DNA from: an uncultured Sutterella sp.
Lineage (GTDB): Bacteria > Pseudomonadota > Gammaproteobacteria > Burkholderiales > Burkholderiaceae_F
Direction: 5' to 3'
Length of the DNA: 5,495 nt
NCBI GenBank assembly: GCA_902477615.1
Contig: CABSHY010000097.1
Coordinates: 1 to 5,495, forward strand
Position 1 is the stretch's first letter, and every line of letters starts with the position of its first letter. Positions 1-5,495 of this stretch are shown here, piece by piece. The notes under the pieces are model-generated. The model ran no database searches and was not told where the DNA came from. It saw nothing but the letters and a program-made list of their open reading frames with translations. The translations under genes were made by a program, and so were the position numbers.

Positions 1-2255
1 AAACCGTTAACTTCTTGCTTGGCTGCCATCTTTCGCACAGCCGGATCCATCTTCGCACGAGCGTACGACGAATGAGACGATCCGCCATAAGAGGAGCCAC
101 CGTAGGACGACCCCGAAGAGTTACCCCAACGGTTTGAAGAGCCGTAAGACGAGCGGCGTTCATAACCGCCATCCCAACCACTTCGAGAGTAACCGCCCGA
201 AGAGCGAGAAGAGCGCGGTTCATCCCAAGCGCTTGATTGATCTTCGTCTTCATCGCGAGCAAAGCCACCAAAGCGTTCTTCATAGAGACGATTTAAGTGA
301 GACTCATCGATTTCGCGCAAGAATTGGCTGGGGCCTGAATCCATGTATTGACCACGCAACATACGGCGAAGAGCAAAAGTCATATGAAGTTGCTTACGTG
401 CGCGGGTGATGGCCACGTACATTAAACGTCGCTCTTCGGACAATGCCAATTCATCGTTACTGCTATTGGCATGCGGGAAAAGACCGTCTTCGACACCGGT
501 GATAAACACCACGTCAAATTCAAGACCCTTGGCGGCGTGCACCGTCATCAATTGAACGGCATCCTCCCCGCTTTGGGCCTGATTGTCCCCTGCTTCAAGC
601 GCGGCGTGAGACAAAAAGCCAGCCAAAGAGCTCATTTCGTCTTCTTCGGCATCCACTTCAATTTGGTCAGCACGGGCATCGACTGCAATGCCTTCTTCAA
701 CCAAGTAAGCCTTCGCTGCACTTTGCAATTCGCCCAAGTTATCCAATCGATCTTGGCCTTCCTTGTCCTTTTTGTAGTGCGCGATGATGCCGGAGCGATC
801 GTTCACCGCTTCAATCAATTCGGGCAACGGCAAGCACGAATACTCAAAGCGCATGGAGTCAATTAAGTCCGTGAAGGTGCGCAACTTCGTACCGGCGGAG
901 CCTTCGACTTGTTGAGCGGCTTCATAAAGACTGATTTGGCGTTCGCCCGCCAACATTTGAAGCGTTTCGATGCTCTTAGCCCCAATGCCACGGATCGGGA
1001 AATTCACCACACGCAAAAAGGCCGTATCATCCTTCGGATTTTCAATCAAACGCAAATAAGCCAATGCGTTTTTAATTTCTGCGCGATCAAAGAATCGCAA
1101 GCCGCCGTAGACCTTGTACGGAATGCCGGCTGCCACCAACGCTTGTTCCAACACGCGACTTTGCGCATTGGAACGATACAAAATCGCGATTTCATCGCGC
1201 TTGGTACCGTTCATGATGGCTTCACGAATAGTGCTCAAGCAATAATCTGCTTCCAAGCGATCATCATCGGCTCGATAGACCTTAATCTTTTCACCGTCAC
1301 CGGCATCGGTCCACAAGTCCTTGCCCAAACGATCTTCGTTATGAGCAATCAACTCATTGGCGGCATTTAAGATGTGACCGAAGGAGCGATAGTTTTGTTC
1401 GAGTTTGACGACTTCATCGATTTGGAATTCGTTTTTGAAGTCTGTCATGTTGCCCACGTGGGCGCCGCGGAAAGCGTAAATGGATTGGTCGTCGTCGCCC
1501 ACGGCAAAAATGCAGTTACCGTGGTATTCACGACGGCCCAACGGATCAAAGCCCCCTAAGAGCTTTAACCACTTGTATTGCAAACGGTTCGTATCTTGGA
1601 ATTCGTCGACCAAGATAAAGCGGAAGCGTTGTTGATAGTGCTGGCGAATCATGGCGTTGCGAGCCAATAATTCGTAACTGCGAAGAAGCAATTCACCAAA
1701 GTCACAAACGCCTTCACGATTGCATTGATCTTCGTAGAGTTTATAAATCTCAACGTATTTGGCACGTTCACCACGCTCGGCCGTCATGTCGCGTGCACGA
1801 AGCCCTTCTTCCTTAGCAGCCGAAATGTAGTTTTGAATCTTCTTGGGCGGGTAAAGCTCGTCATTGATGCCATGCAACTTCATCAAACGCTTGATGGCAG
1901 ACAATTGATCGCTTTGATCCAAAATTTGGAATGTTTGCGGCAAGCCCACTTCTTTAAAGTGACGACGCAATAGACGATTGCACAAACCGTGGAAAGTTCC
2001 CACCCACATACCGCGCGTGTTAATCGGCATCGAAGCCGTGATACGCGTGAGCATTTCCTTGGCGGCCTTATTGGGAAAGGTCACGGCCAAAATTTCCAAA
2101 GGAGAGGCCATTTGGGATTGAATGATGTAGGCAATGCGCGTCGTCAACACACGCGTTTTACCGGAGCCGGCCCCTGCCAAAATCAAGGCGCTTTTGGCCG
2201 GCATATCCACAGCTCGGCGTTGTTGGGGATTTAATTTATCTAAGAAACTAACCAT
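1..2255 (-). CDS. uvrD: UvrD/PcrA-family ATP-dependent 3'-5' DNA helicase (C-terminus cut by window edge)
   Basis: Superfamily-1A helicase that unwinds DNA in nucleotide excision and mismatch repair (family knowledge). About 751 codons are present and the frame stays open from the start to the window edge. Motifs in order: Walker A AGAGSGKT (ending at residue 34), motif Ia TFPNKAAKEM (~60-70), GTFHGL (~80-85), Walker B DEFQDTN (217-223), motif III GDDDQSIYAFRGA (253-265), motif IV QNYRS (287-291), motif V TVHAAKGLEF (571-580) and motif VI VAITRAR (614-620). Residues ~672-732 form a Ser/Gly/Tyr/Arg-rich low-complexity tail with repeated GGYS/GGSS units. The usual C-terminal Tudor-like end lies outside the window. 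The ATG at 2253-2255 is chosen because an in-frame TAA lies just upstream and MVSFLDKLNPQQRRAV matches family N-termini. No good Shine-Dalgarno precedes it. Rep is the main alternative; the motif set and tail favour UvrD/PcrA. Confidence 0.95.
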   Translation of the reverse strand, partial: MVSFLDKLNPQQRRAVDMPAKSALILAGAGSGKTRVLTTRIAYIIQSQMASPLEILAVTFPNKAAKEMLTRITASMPINTRGMWVGTFHGLCNRLLRRHFKEVGLPQTFQILDQSDQLSAIKRLMKLHGINDELYPPKKIQNYISAAKEEGLRARDMTAERGERAKYVEIYKLYEDQCNREGVCDFGELLLRSYELLARNAMIRQHYQQRFRFILVDEFQDTNRLQYKWLKLLGGFDPLGRREYHGNCIFAVGDDDQSIYAFRGAHVGNMTDFKNEFQIDEVVKLEQNYRSFGHILNAANELIAHNEDRLGKDLWTDAGDGEKIKVYRADDDRLEADYCLSTIREAIMNGTKRDEIAILYRSNAQSRVLEQALVAAGIPYKVYGGLRFFDRAEIKNALAYLRLIENPKDDTAFLRVVNFPIRGIGAKSIETLQMLAGERQISLYEAAQQVEGSAGTKLRTFTDLIDSMRFEYSCLPLPELIEAVNDRSGIIAHYKKDKEGQDRLDNLGELQSAAKAYLVEEGIAVDARADQIEVDAEEDEMSSLAGFLSHAALEAGDNQAQSGEDAVQLMTVHAAKGLEFDVVFITGVEDGLFPHANSSNDELALSEERRLMYVAITRARKQLHMTFALRRMLRGQYMDSGPSQFLREIDESHLNRLYEERFGGFARDEDEDQSSAWDEPRSSRSSGGYSRSGWDGGYERRSSYGSSNRWGNSSGSSYGGSSYGGSSHSSYARAKMDPAVRKMAAKQEVNG

Positions 2256-2329
2256 GTCTAATTACTTACGAAAACAGTTTGGGCAAAGGGGGTATTTTGC
2301 CATTTTTCTGAAGATTAAGGCGATTATCT

Positions 2330-2342
2330 TTCTCGCTTTGCA
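2330..2342. repeat. 13-nt direct repeat, copy 1 (TTCTCGCTTTGCA)
   Basis: The same 13 bases recur exactly at 2489-2501, in the same orientation, 159 bases away. On the minus strand this reads TGCAAAGCGAGAA, about 75 bases upstream of the uvrD start. Both copies are followed at a short distance by similar words (GCAACATAACC after copy 1; GCAACTTATAACC after copy 2). This suggests a small duplication or two copies of a binding site. Confidence 0.6.
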
Positions 2343-2488
2343 ACATAACCGTTTAACTATAAAAACACCAGAAAATACTTATTCCGTATTCTGAAGTCCC
2401 TTACTATACCTGTACTGTAGAACGCACTAATACATTAGTTGGGCCGTGGAAATCAATAACTGTTTACCATACATAACAGGATCAAAAA

Positions 2489-2501
2489 TTCTCGCTTTGC
2501 A
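2489..2501. repeat. 13-nt direct repeat, copy 2 (TTCTCGCTTTGCA)
   Basis: Exact second copy of the element at 2330-2342, about 235 bases upstream of the uvrD start. It lies between the uvrD start and the terminator of the peptidase gene. No function can be assigned from sequence alone. Confidence 0.6.
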
Positions 2502-2606
2502 CTTAAACTTGCAACTTATAACCCTCCTCGTTTTTAGCCTTTTGCTTGAAGAAGTATCCATCCTTAGAACTTAACAAAGAACTTTCTACACCAACAAAGT
2601 GAACAG

Positions 2607-2656
2607 AAAAAGGGGGTTGAATCAATCGATTTCTCGACTTTATCAACACCCTTTTT
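2607..2656 (-). terminator. Rho-independent terminator of the peptidase gene (possibly bidirectional)
   Basis: The arms AAAAAGGGGGTTGA (2607-2620) and TCAACACCCTTTTT (2643-2656) pair over 14 positions with a single mismatch. The top of the stem contains a second short hairpin, TCGA-GAAA-TCGA on the minus strand, with a GAAA tetraloop. Read on the minus strand, the stem ends in a run of five T's just downstream of the peptidase stop at 2679. The T-run on the other strand means it could also stop plus-strand transcription. Confidence 0.85.
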
Positions 2657-2678
2657 TCAAAAATTACTCAAACAATAT

Positions 2679-3824
2679 TTACTTCACAAGCTTGTTATGA
2701 GCCTTCATCATATCCATGACCTTGTCCTTCGGCAAAGCCTTTACAACCGTACCCTTATAGGTCTTCGTATCTTTTGCGGCAAACAAGGAATTAATCACGG
2801 CTTCTTCCGTAGCCTCAATAGTAGCCATAAAGAGCGGTGTCATATCATCGTTTTGAACAACGTTCATAGGAAGCTTTTCACCCTTTACGCCATTATGAGG
2901 AATACGCATGGCTTCATTGGTCGAAAATGCGATTACAAAATCGCCAGAACCATTGGAGGCAACGCCACCTGACTTAGCTAAACCCATGAATGCACGCTTG
3001 GCAACACGTTCAAGATTACGAGCTTCCAACGGGGCATCAGTAGCTACAATCATCATGATAGAGCCGTCTGCACTTTCAATTTCTTTTTGATACGGGTATC
3101 CGCCCAATGCTTTACCAACTTCCACGCCATCAGCGGCTCGTGCAATCGCGCTCGTTTTTCATAAGCTTCAGCCAACCGTGTACCCACCCATAGACTTCGG
3201 CAATACACGTGAAGCCGTACCAATCCCGCCCTTGAAATTAAAGGCTTTCGTCCCAGAGCCTGCGCCAACAGCACCTTCCTCAACCGGACCTGATTTTGCT
3301 GTCGTAATAGCTTTTAATACATCAGCTGGCTTGACAAAACGCGCACGAATATCATTAATGCCGCCGTCATTAGTTTCACCAACTACTGCATTAACAGAAC
3401 GCACATCACCATTTTCCTTGAAGGAGAACGTGTAATCAATGATACCGTCAATACCAGCTGCAACATTCAACGTATTCGTTAAAACAATTGGAGTTTCCAA
3501 GTTACCCAATTCCTTAACTTGAGGATAACCAGTCATCTTACCGAAACCATTCGCTAAGAAAATACCTGCTGGCACTTTATTTTTGAAAATATTGTTCGTA
3601 TGAGGAACAATGGCTGTCACGCCAGTATGCATACCCTTCTTATCATCGTGCTTATTAACTTGACCGACTAGAACACCTTTTACGTCTGTAATGGCGTTAT
3701 TCGTACCTGTTTGGAGTACACCAATTTCAATACCAAGGTCACGTGGCCTATCTCCAGCCATTGCAACAGATGCAAAAACAGAACCAGCCATTAAGACGCC
3801 TAAGGCAATTTTCGAGTATTTCAT
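2679..3824 (-). pseudogene. Broken secreted DmpA-family (S58/P1) aminopeptidase
   Basis: DmpA/BapA-type N-terminal-nucleophile aminopeptidases are made as a precursor that cuts itself into alpha and beta subunits before a serine. The 218-codon upstream half has a signal peptide (residues 1-23, cleavage likely after AMA) and family motifs such as GVTAIVPHTNN, PAGIFLANGFGK, ETPIVLTNTLNV, GAGSGTKAF and GGIGTASRVLP. The downstream half holds VGKALGGYPY, then DG|SIMMIVATDAPL with the expected nucleophile Ser codon at 3060-3062, then GSGDFVIAFST and ATIEATEEAVINSL. After GGYTVG come two in-frame TGA codons (3168-3170 and 3159-3161), and the expected VLVQxNxG-type loop is missing. Both halves share one frame, and the whole span (382 codons) equals the usual family length. 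The start ATG (3822-3824) has an excellent AAGGAGG site. Family assignment is secure; loss of function is inferred. Confidence 0.85.
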
Positions 3825-3832
3825 GCAAAGCT

Positions 3833-3839
3833 CCTCCTT
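3833..3839 (-). promoter_or_regulatory. Strong ribosome binding site of the peptidase gene
   Basis: On the minus strand the sequence AAGGAGG lies 8 bases before the ATG at 3822-3824. This is a full anti-Shine-Dalgarno match at good spacing. It fixes the start and shows that the signal-peptide end of the broken gene still has intact translation signals. Confidence 0.85.
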
Positions 3840-3958
3840 TAGTTGCTTTTTAGTTCACGAACGTTAATTACTGTAAACGTCAAAAACAACTCTGCCCATG
3901 GGTGTTAAACCTATGAAGGGAAAACCCTTTGTACGAAGGATCAAAATAAAAAAGTTCT

Positions 3959-3964
3959 TATAAT
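3959..3964 (+). promoter_or_regulatory. Candidate -10 box (TATAAT) of an orphan plus-strand transcript
   Basis: Perfect TATAAT hexamer. No good -35 lies at 16-18 bases: TTGTAC at 3929-3934 is too far, at 24 bases. The support is therefore the -10 alone, plus its position 33 bases upstream of a terminator hairpin. Confidence 0.35.
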
Positions 3965-3970
3965 ACAATG

Positions 3971-4029
3971 AGATCAAATCCACCGCATGGATATTCGAGC
4001 CCTGAAGATATCTTCTAGGGCTCTTTTTT
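3971..4029 (+). ncRNA. Candidate small RNA (~60 nt)
   Basis: If transcription starts about 7 bases after the TATAAT at 3959-3964 and ends at the terminator T-run, the product is about 59 nt. It would fold into a weak first hairpin (ATCC-N7-GGAT, 3978-3992) and a strong terminator hairpin. No coding gene lies upstream on this strand anywhere in the window, so the terminator otherwise has nothing to terminate. I do not recognise an RNA family. The weak point is the missing -35 element. Confidence 0.3.
3997..4029 (+). terminator. Orphan Rho-independent terminator on the plus strand
   Basis: A 7-bp GC-rich stem, GAGCCCT (3997-4003) with AGGGCTC (4017-4023), is extended past a bulged T by GAAG/CTTC with an ATAT loop. 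It is followed directly by six T's (4024-4029). The minus strand has no T-run after the stem, so it acts on plus-strand transcripts only. It lies between divergent genes, where no coding transcript would be expected to end. Confidence 0.8.
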
Positions 4030-4156
4030 CATTTCCGCCATAGCTCTACACATTTAACGTTGGAATCACAGTGAATGCATCCAAGCAAAACTCAGTCTAA
4101 TTGTGTCTAATACCCTCTAAACAATTTGAAACGAAAACAAAAGACGGAGTACAAAA

Positions 4157-4324
4157 ATGTTGATAACTTCACAAACAGCGACTCCACTGAATCGACAACC
4201 TGTTATCTATGAATCTTCGATTTTCTTGCTCGGCTTGAAGTACAACATAACTCTACATAAAGAAGTGACTCAACAATACAGCGAGTACACAAACACACAT
4301 ATGGTTGTTGATACAGTGAAGTAG
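4157..4324 (+). CDS. Possible small protein, 55 residues, unrecognised
   Basis: ORF from ATG at 4157 to TAG at 4322-4324, preceded by GGAG (4146-4149) at a 7-base spacing, which is a good ribosome binding site. The product begins MLITSQTATPLNRQPVIYES. It has a short hydrophobic patch (SIFLLGL, residues 21-27) and a Thr/Tyr/Gln-rich polar second half ending VVDTVK. There is no signal peptide, no full membrane segment and no cysteine. I recognise no family. It lies in the same direction as the Dcu gene, 212 bases upstream. An open frame of this length can occur by chance in such DNA, so only the ribosome binding site favours it. Confidence 0.3.
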   Translation: MLITSQTATPLNRQPVIYESSIFLLGLKYNITLHKEVTQQYSEYTNTHMVVDTVK

Positions 4325-4331
4325 TCACTTC
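4316..4331. repeat. Inverted repeat TGAAGT-AGTC-ACTTCA
   Basis: Perfect 6-bp arms around a 4-base centre, overlapping the stop codon of the 55-codon ORF. No T-run follows on either strand, so it is not a classic terminator. It may be a protein-binding site or chance. Confidence 0.4.
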
Positions 4332-4437
4332 AGCCAATCAAAAAATGCAACTTAATTGAATGTATTCAGTGAAAACCCTTCTAAGGGAATGCACCTAGTT
4401 ATAACGTATTATTTTTACTTACGCTTACAATGAAGGT

Positions 4438-4452
4438 GTTCTTATGAAGAAC
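4438..4452. repeat. Inverted repeat GTTCTT-ATG-AAGAAC upstream of dcu
   Basis: Perfect 6-bp arms around 3 bases, about 85 bases before the dcu start and about 36 bases upstream of a possible -10 (TATAGA, 4488-4493). The size and position suit an operator, but I do not recognise the regulator. Confidence 0.4.
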
Positions 4453-4496
4453 TCTACAAGTAGTAGTTAAACCTCATGGCTGTTACTTATAGATTT

Positions 4497-4512
4497 AGTG
4501 ATATTCATCACA
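4497..4512. promoter_or_regulatory. CRP/FNR-type binding site in the dcu leader
   Basis: The sequence AGTGATATTCATCACA matches the CRP core consensus TGTGA-N6-TCACA at nine of ten positions. It is a perfect GTGAT-N4-ATCAC palindrome, with the same spacing as the FNR box TTGAT-N4-ATCAA. Dcu genes are classically controlled by these two regulators (E. coli knowledge). The centre is only about 32 bases before the ATG, too close for normal activation, so repression or a downstream-shifted role is more likely. Confidence 0.55.
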
Positions 4513-4536
4513 TGACCACAATTTTTGGAGATTGAC

Positions 4537-5495
4537 ATGATGGTTTTTCTGCACTTCGCTCTGCTTTTTGCTTGCATCGTGTATGCAGCTAAGTTGGGCG
4601 GTATCGGCGTCGGTATGGCCGGCGGCCTCGGCATGTTTATTGCCGTTTTCGTTTTCGGTTTGAAGCCTGGTTTCATCCCTGTTGACGTGATCATGATCAT
4701 CATGACCGTGATCTTCGCTTGCTCCGTAATGCACGTAGCAGGCGGTATGGACTACTTGGTCCGCGTCTCCGGTAACTTGCTTCGTAACAATCCGAAGTAC
4801 ATCAACTACTTGGCTCCTGCTGTCACGTTCGTTTTGACGGTTTTGTCCGGTACGGGCTTTACCGCCATGTCCGTTTTGAACGTTATTCAAGAAGTGGCTA
4901 AGCAAAATGGTGTTCGTCCGTCTCAACCATTGACGGCAGCTGTGATTGCCTCTCAAGTGGCTATTACCGCTTCTCCGATTTCTGCCGCTACGGCCGCTAT
5001 GTGGGTGACGGTTGAAACGATGGGCGTGTCCTTCGGTCAAGCTTTGATGGTGATCATGCCGGCTGCATTGTTTGGCTCCATCGTCAGCACGGTTATTGCG
5101 AGCTTCCAAGGCTGCAACTTGGCCGATGATCCGATCTTTAAGCAACGTATGGCTCAAGGTCTCGTGTCCATGACGTCTTCTGCTGAAAAGGAAAAGCCCT
5201 TGCCTGCTAGCGCCAAGACCTCTGTGATCATCTTCTTGTGCTCCGTGCTCTTCATCGTGCTCATGCTTTTGTTCAAGAAGCAAATTGGTCACACGTTGGG
5301 TTCTCGTGACATCATCGTGATGTCCATGTTGATGGCCGGTCTCGTCATGTTCTGGGTCTGCAAGGTTCCGTTGACGAAGATTAAGGAATCCACGCTCTTT
5401 GCCGGTGGTTACGAATCTTTGATCGTGATTCTCGGTATCGTGTGGTTGTCTTCCACGATCATTTTGCCGTACATCCCGGAAATTAAGGTTCAAGC
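4537..5495 (+). CDS. Dcu-family anaerobic C4-dicarboxylate transporter (C-terminus cut by window edge)
   Basis: Inner-membrane carrier family that exchanges or takes up fumarate, succinate, malate or aspartate under anaerobic conditions (family knowledge). The window holds 319 of an expected ~435-445 residues. Dcu-like signatures: KLGGIGVGMAGGLG (19-32), FVFGLKPGFIPVDV (38-51), AGGMDYLV (68-75), LLRNNPKYI (81-89), SGTGF (104-108), and RPSQPLTAAVIASQVAITASP (127-147). Hydrophobic segments lie near residues 2-18, 24-42, 49-69, 90-107, 131-155, 165-189, 228-246, 257-274 and 292-311. GGAG at 4527-4530 is 6 bases before the ATG at 4537; a second ATG follows at once (4540) and cannot be excluded. 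The GTGF replaces the GTGH of E. coli DcuB, so I do not choose between DcuA, DcuB or another paralogue. Family assignment is confident; substrate is not. Confidence 0.9.
   Translation, partial: MMVFLHFALLFACIVYAAKLGGIGVGMAGGLGMFIAVFVFGLKPGFIPVDVIMIIMTVIFACSVMHVAGGMDYLVRVSGNLLRNNPKYINYLAPAVTFVLTVLSGTGFTAMSVLNVIQEVAKQNGVRPSQPLTAAVIASQVAITASPISAATAAMWVTVETMGVSFGQALMVIMPAALFGSIVSTVIASFQGCNLADDPIFKQRMAQGLVSMTSSAEKEKPLPASAKTSVIIFLCSVLFIVLMLLFKKQIGHTLGSRDIIVMSMLMAGLVMFWVCKVPLTKIKESTLFAGGYESLIVILGIVWLSSTIILPYIPEIKVQ

Larger units (their letters stand above)
2256..2606. other. AT-rich intergenic region upstream of uvrD, no convincing gene
   Basis: This gap lies between the uvrD start and the terminator of the next minus-strand gene, so it should hold the uvrD promoter on the minus strand. 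I could not pick a clear -35/-10 pair; TATAGT and GATAAT words occur on the minus strand without a good -35. A loose inverted repeat AATAC-N7-GTATT lies near 2374-2391. A 44-codon minus-strand ORF (2427-2561) has no usable ribosome binding site and resembles nothing I know. The one striking structure is a 13-nt direct repeat, listed separately. Confidence 0.6.
3825..4536. other. 712-base AT-rich divergent intergenic region between peptidase and dcu genes
   Basis: No recognisable protein family is encoded here. Contents, left to right: the peptidase ribosome binding site; GTTCACGAAC near 3853-3862; CCCATGGG near 3896-3903; a hairpin AAGGG-AAAA-CCCTT (3916-3929); a TATAAT box (3959-3964); an orphan plus-strand terminator (3997-4029); a 55-codon ORF (4157-4324); and inverted repeats at 4316-4331, 4376-4387, 4438-4452 and 4497-4512. 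It must contain the promoters of both flanking genes. I could not identify a convincing -35/-10 pair for either; TATAGA at 4488-4493 is the best -10 guess for dcu. Confidence 0.6.

Noticed and set aside
134..2394. Several plus-strand ORFs of 60-150 codons
   Set aside because: Nearly all lie opposite the intact uvrD frame, which carries every helicase motif. Their translations show no family features.
2409..2424. Possible LexA box (CTGTACTGTAGAACGC) upstream of uvrD
   Set aside because: Only the CTGT half-site is present; the matching ACAG at the required 8-base spacing is absent.
2427..2561. 44-codon minus-strand ORF in the uvrD-peptidase gap
   Set aside because: There is no ribosome binding site at a usable distance and no recognisable sequence, and the length is expected by chance.
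3159..3170. In-frame TGA codons as recoding (selenocysteine or reassigned UGA)
   Set aside because: Read as amino acids, the stretch still does not resemble the family loop, the enzyme family does not use selenocysteine, and the other genes read normally with the standard code.
3053..3283. 76-codon minus-strand ORF across the peptidase break
   Set aside because: It is an out-of-frame reading of the peptidase gene. Only the short AEAYEKRARL piece resembles the family, and this is used as evidence for frameshifting rather than as a gene.
4060..4084. Inverted repeat TTGGA-N15-TCCAA
   Set aside because: Arms of five bases with a long spacer are expected by chance in this much sequence, and no promoter is evident beside it.
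4495..5493. Long open frame (332 codons) on the minus strand opposite the Dcu gene
   Set aside because: It is very rich in His, Asp, Arg and Gln with no hydrophobic core, as expected for the antisense of a membrane protein. The plus strand encodes a clear Dcu carrier.

Overview
The window looks like a piece of a gut-associated betaproteobacterial chromosome, most likely Sutterellaceae (Parasutterella/Sutterella-like). This is inference. It rests on a UvrD-type helicase of proteobacterial layout, an anaerobic C4-dicarboxylate (Dcu) carrier, a secreted DmpA/S58-type aminopeptidase, and strong use of TTG for leucine at moderate GC. No rRNA, tRNA, CRISPR array, insertion sequence or phage gene is visible.

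Layout. (1) 1-2255, minus strand: a nearly complete UvrD/PcrA superfamily-1 DNA helicase, cut at its C-terminus by the window edge. It carries a Ser/Gly/Tyr/Arg-rich disordered tail. (2) 2256-2606: an AT-rich gap without a convincing gene, holding a 13-nt direct repeat. (3) 2607-2656: a strong hairpin terminator that closes the next minus-strand gene. (4) 2679-3824, minus strand: a secreted DmpA-family (MEROPS S58) aminopeptidase gene that is broken. Both halves are well conserved and in the same frame, but the short stretch joining them holds two in-frame TGA stops and no longer encodes the family's conserved loop, so it is called a pseudogene. (5) 3825-4536: a 712-base AT-rich non-coding region. 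It contains an orphan plus-strand terminator with a TATAAT box 33 bases upstream of the hairpin (candidate ~60-nt small RNA), a 55-codon ORF with a good ribosome binding site, and several inverted repeats. One of these, 25 bases before the dcu start, is a near-consensus CRP/FNR-type box. (6) 4537-5495, plus strand: the first ~319 residues of a Dcu-family anaerobic C4-dicarboxylate transporter, cut by the window edge.

The genes do not form one operon. uvrD is DNA-repair housekeeping. The peptidase and the Dcu carrier are divergently oriented, share the long intergenic region, and fit an anaerobic host-associated lifestyle based on amino acids, peptides and fumarate-type metabolism. I do not see an obvious new multi-gene system. 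The items most worth checking are the peptidase lesion, the candidate small RNA, the short ORF, and the CRP/FNR-like box in an unusual position in the dcu leader.
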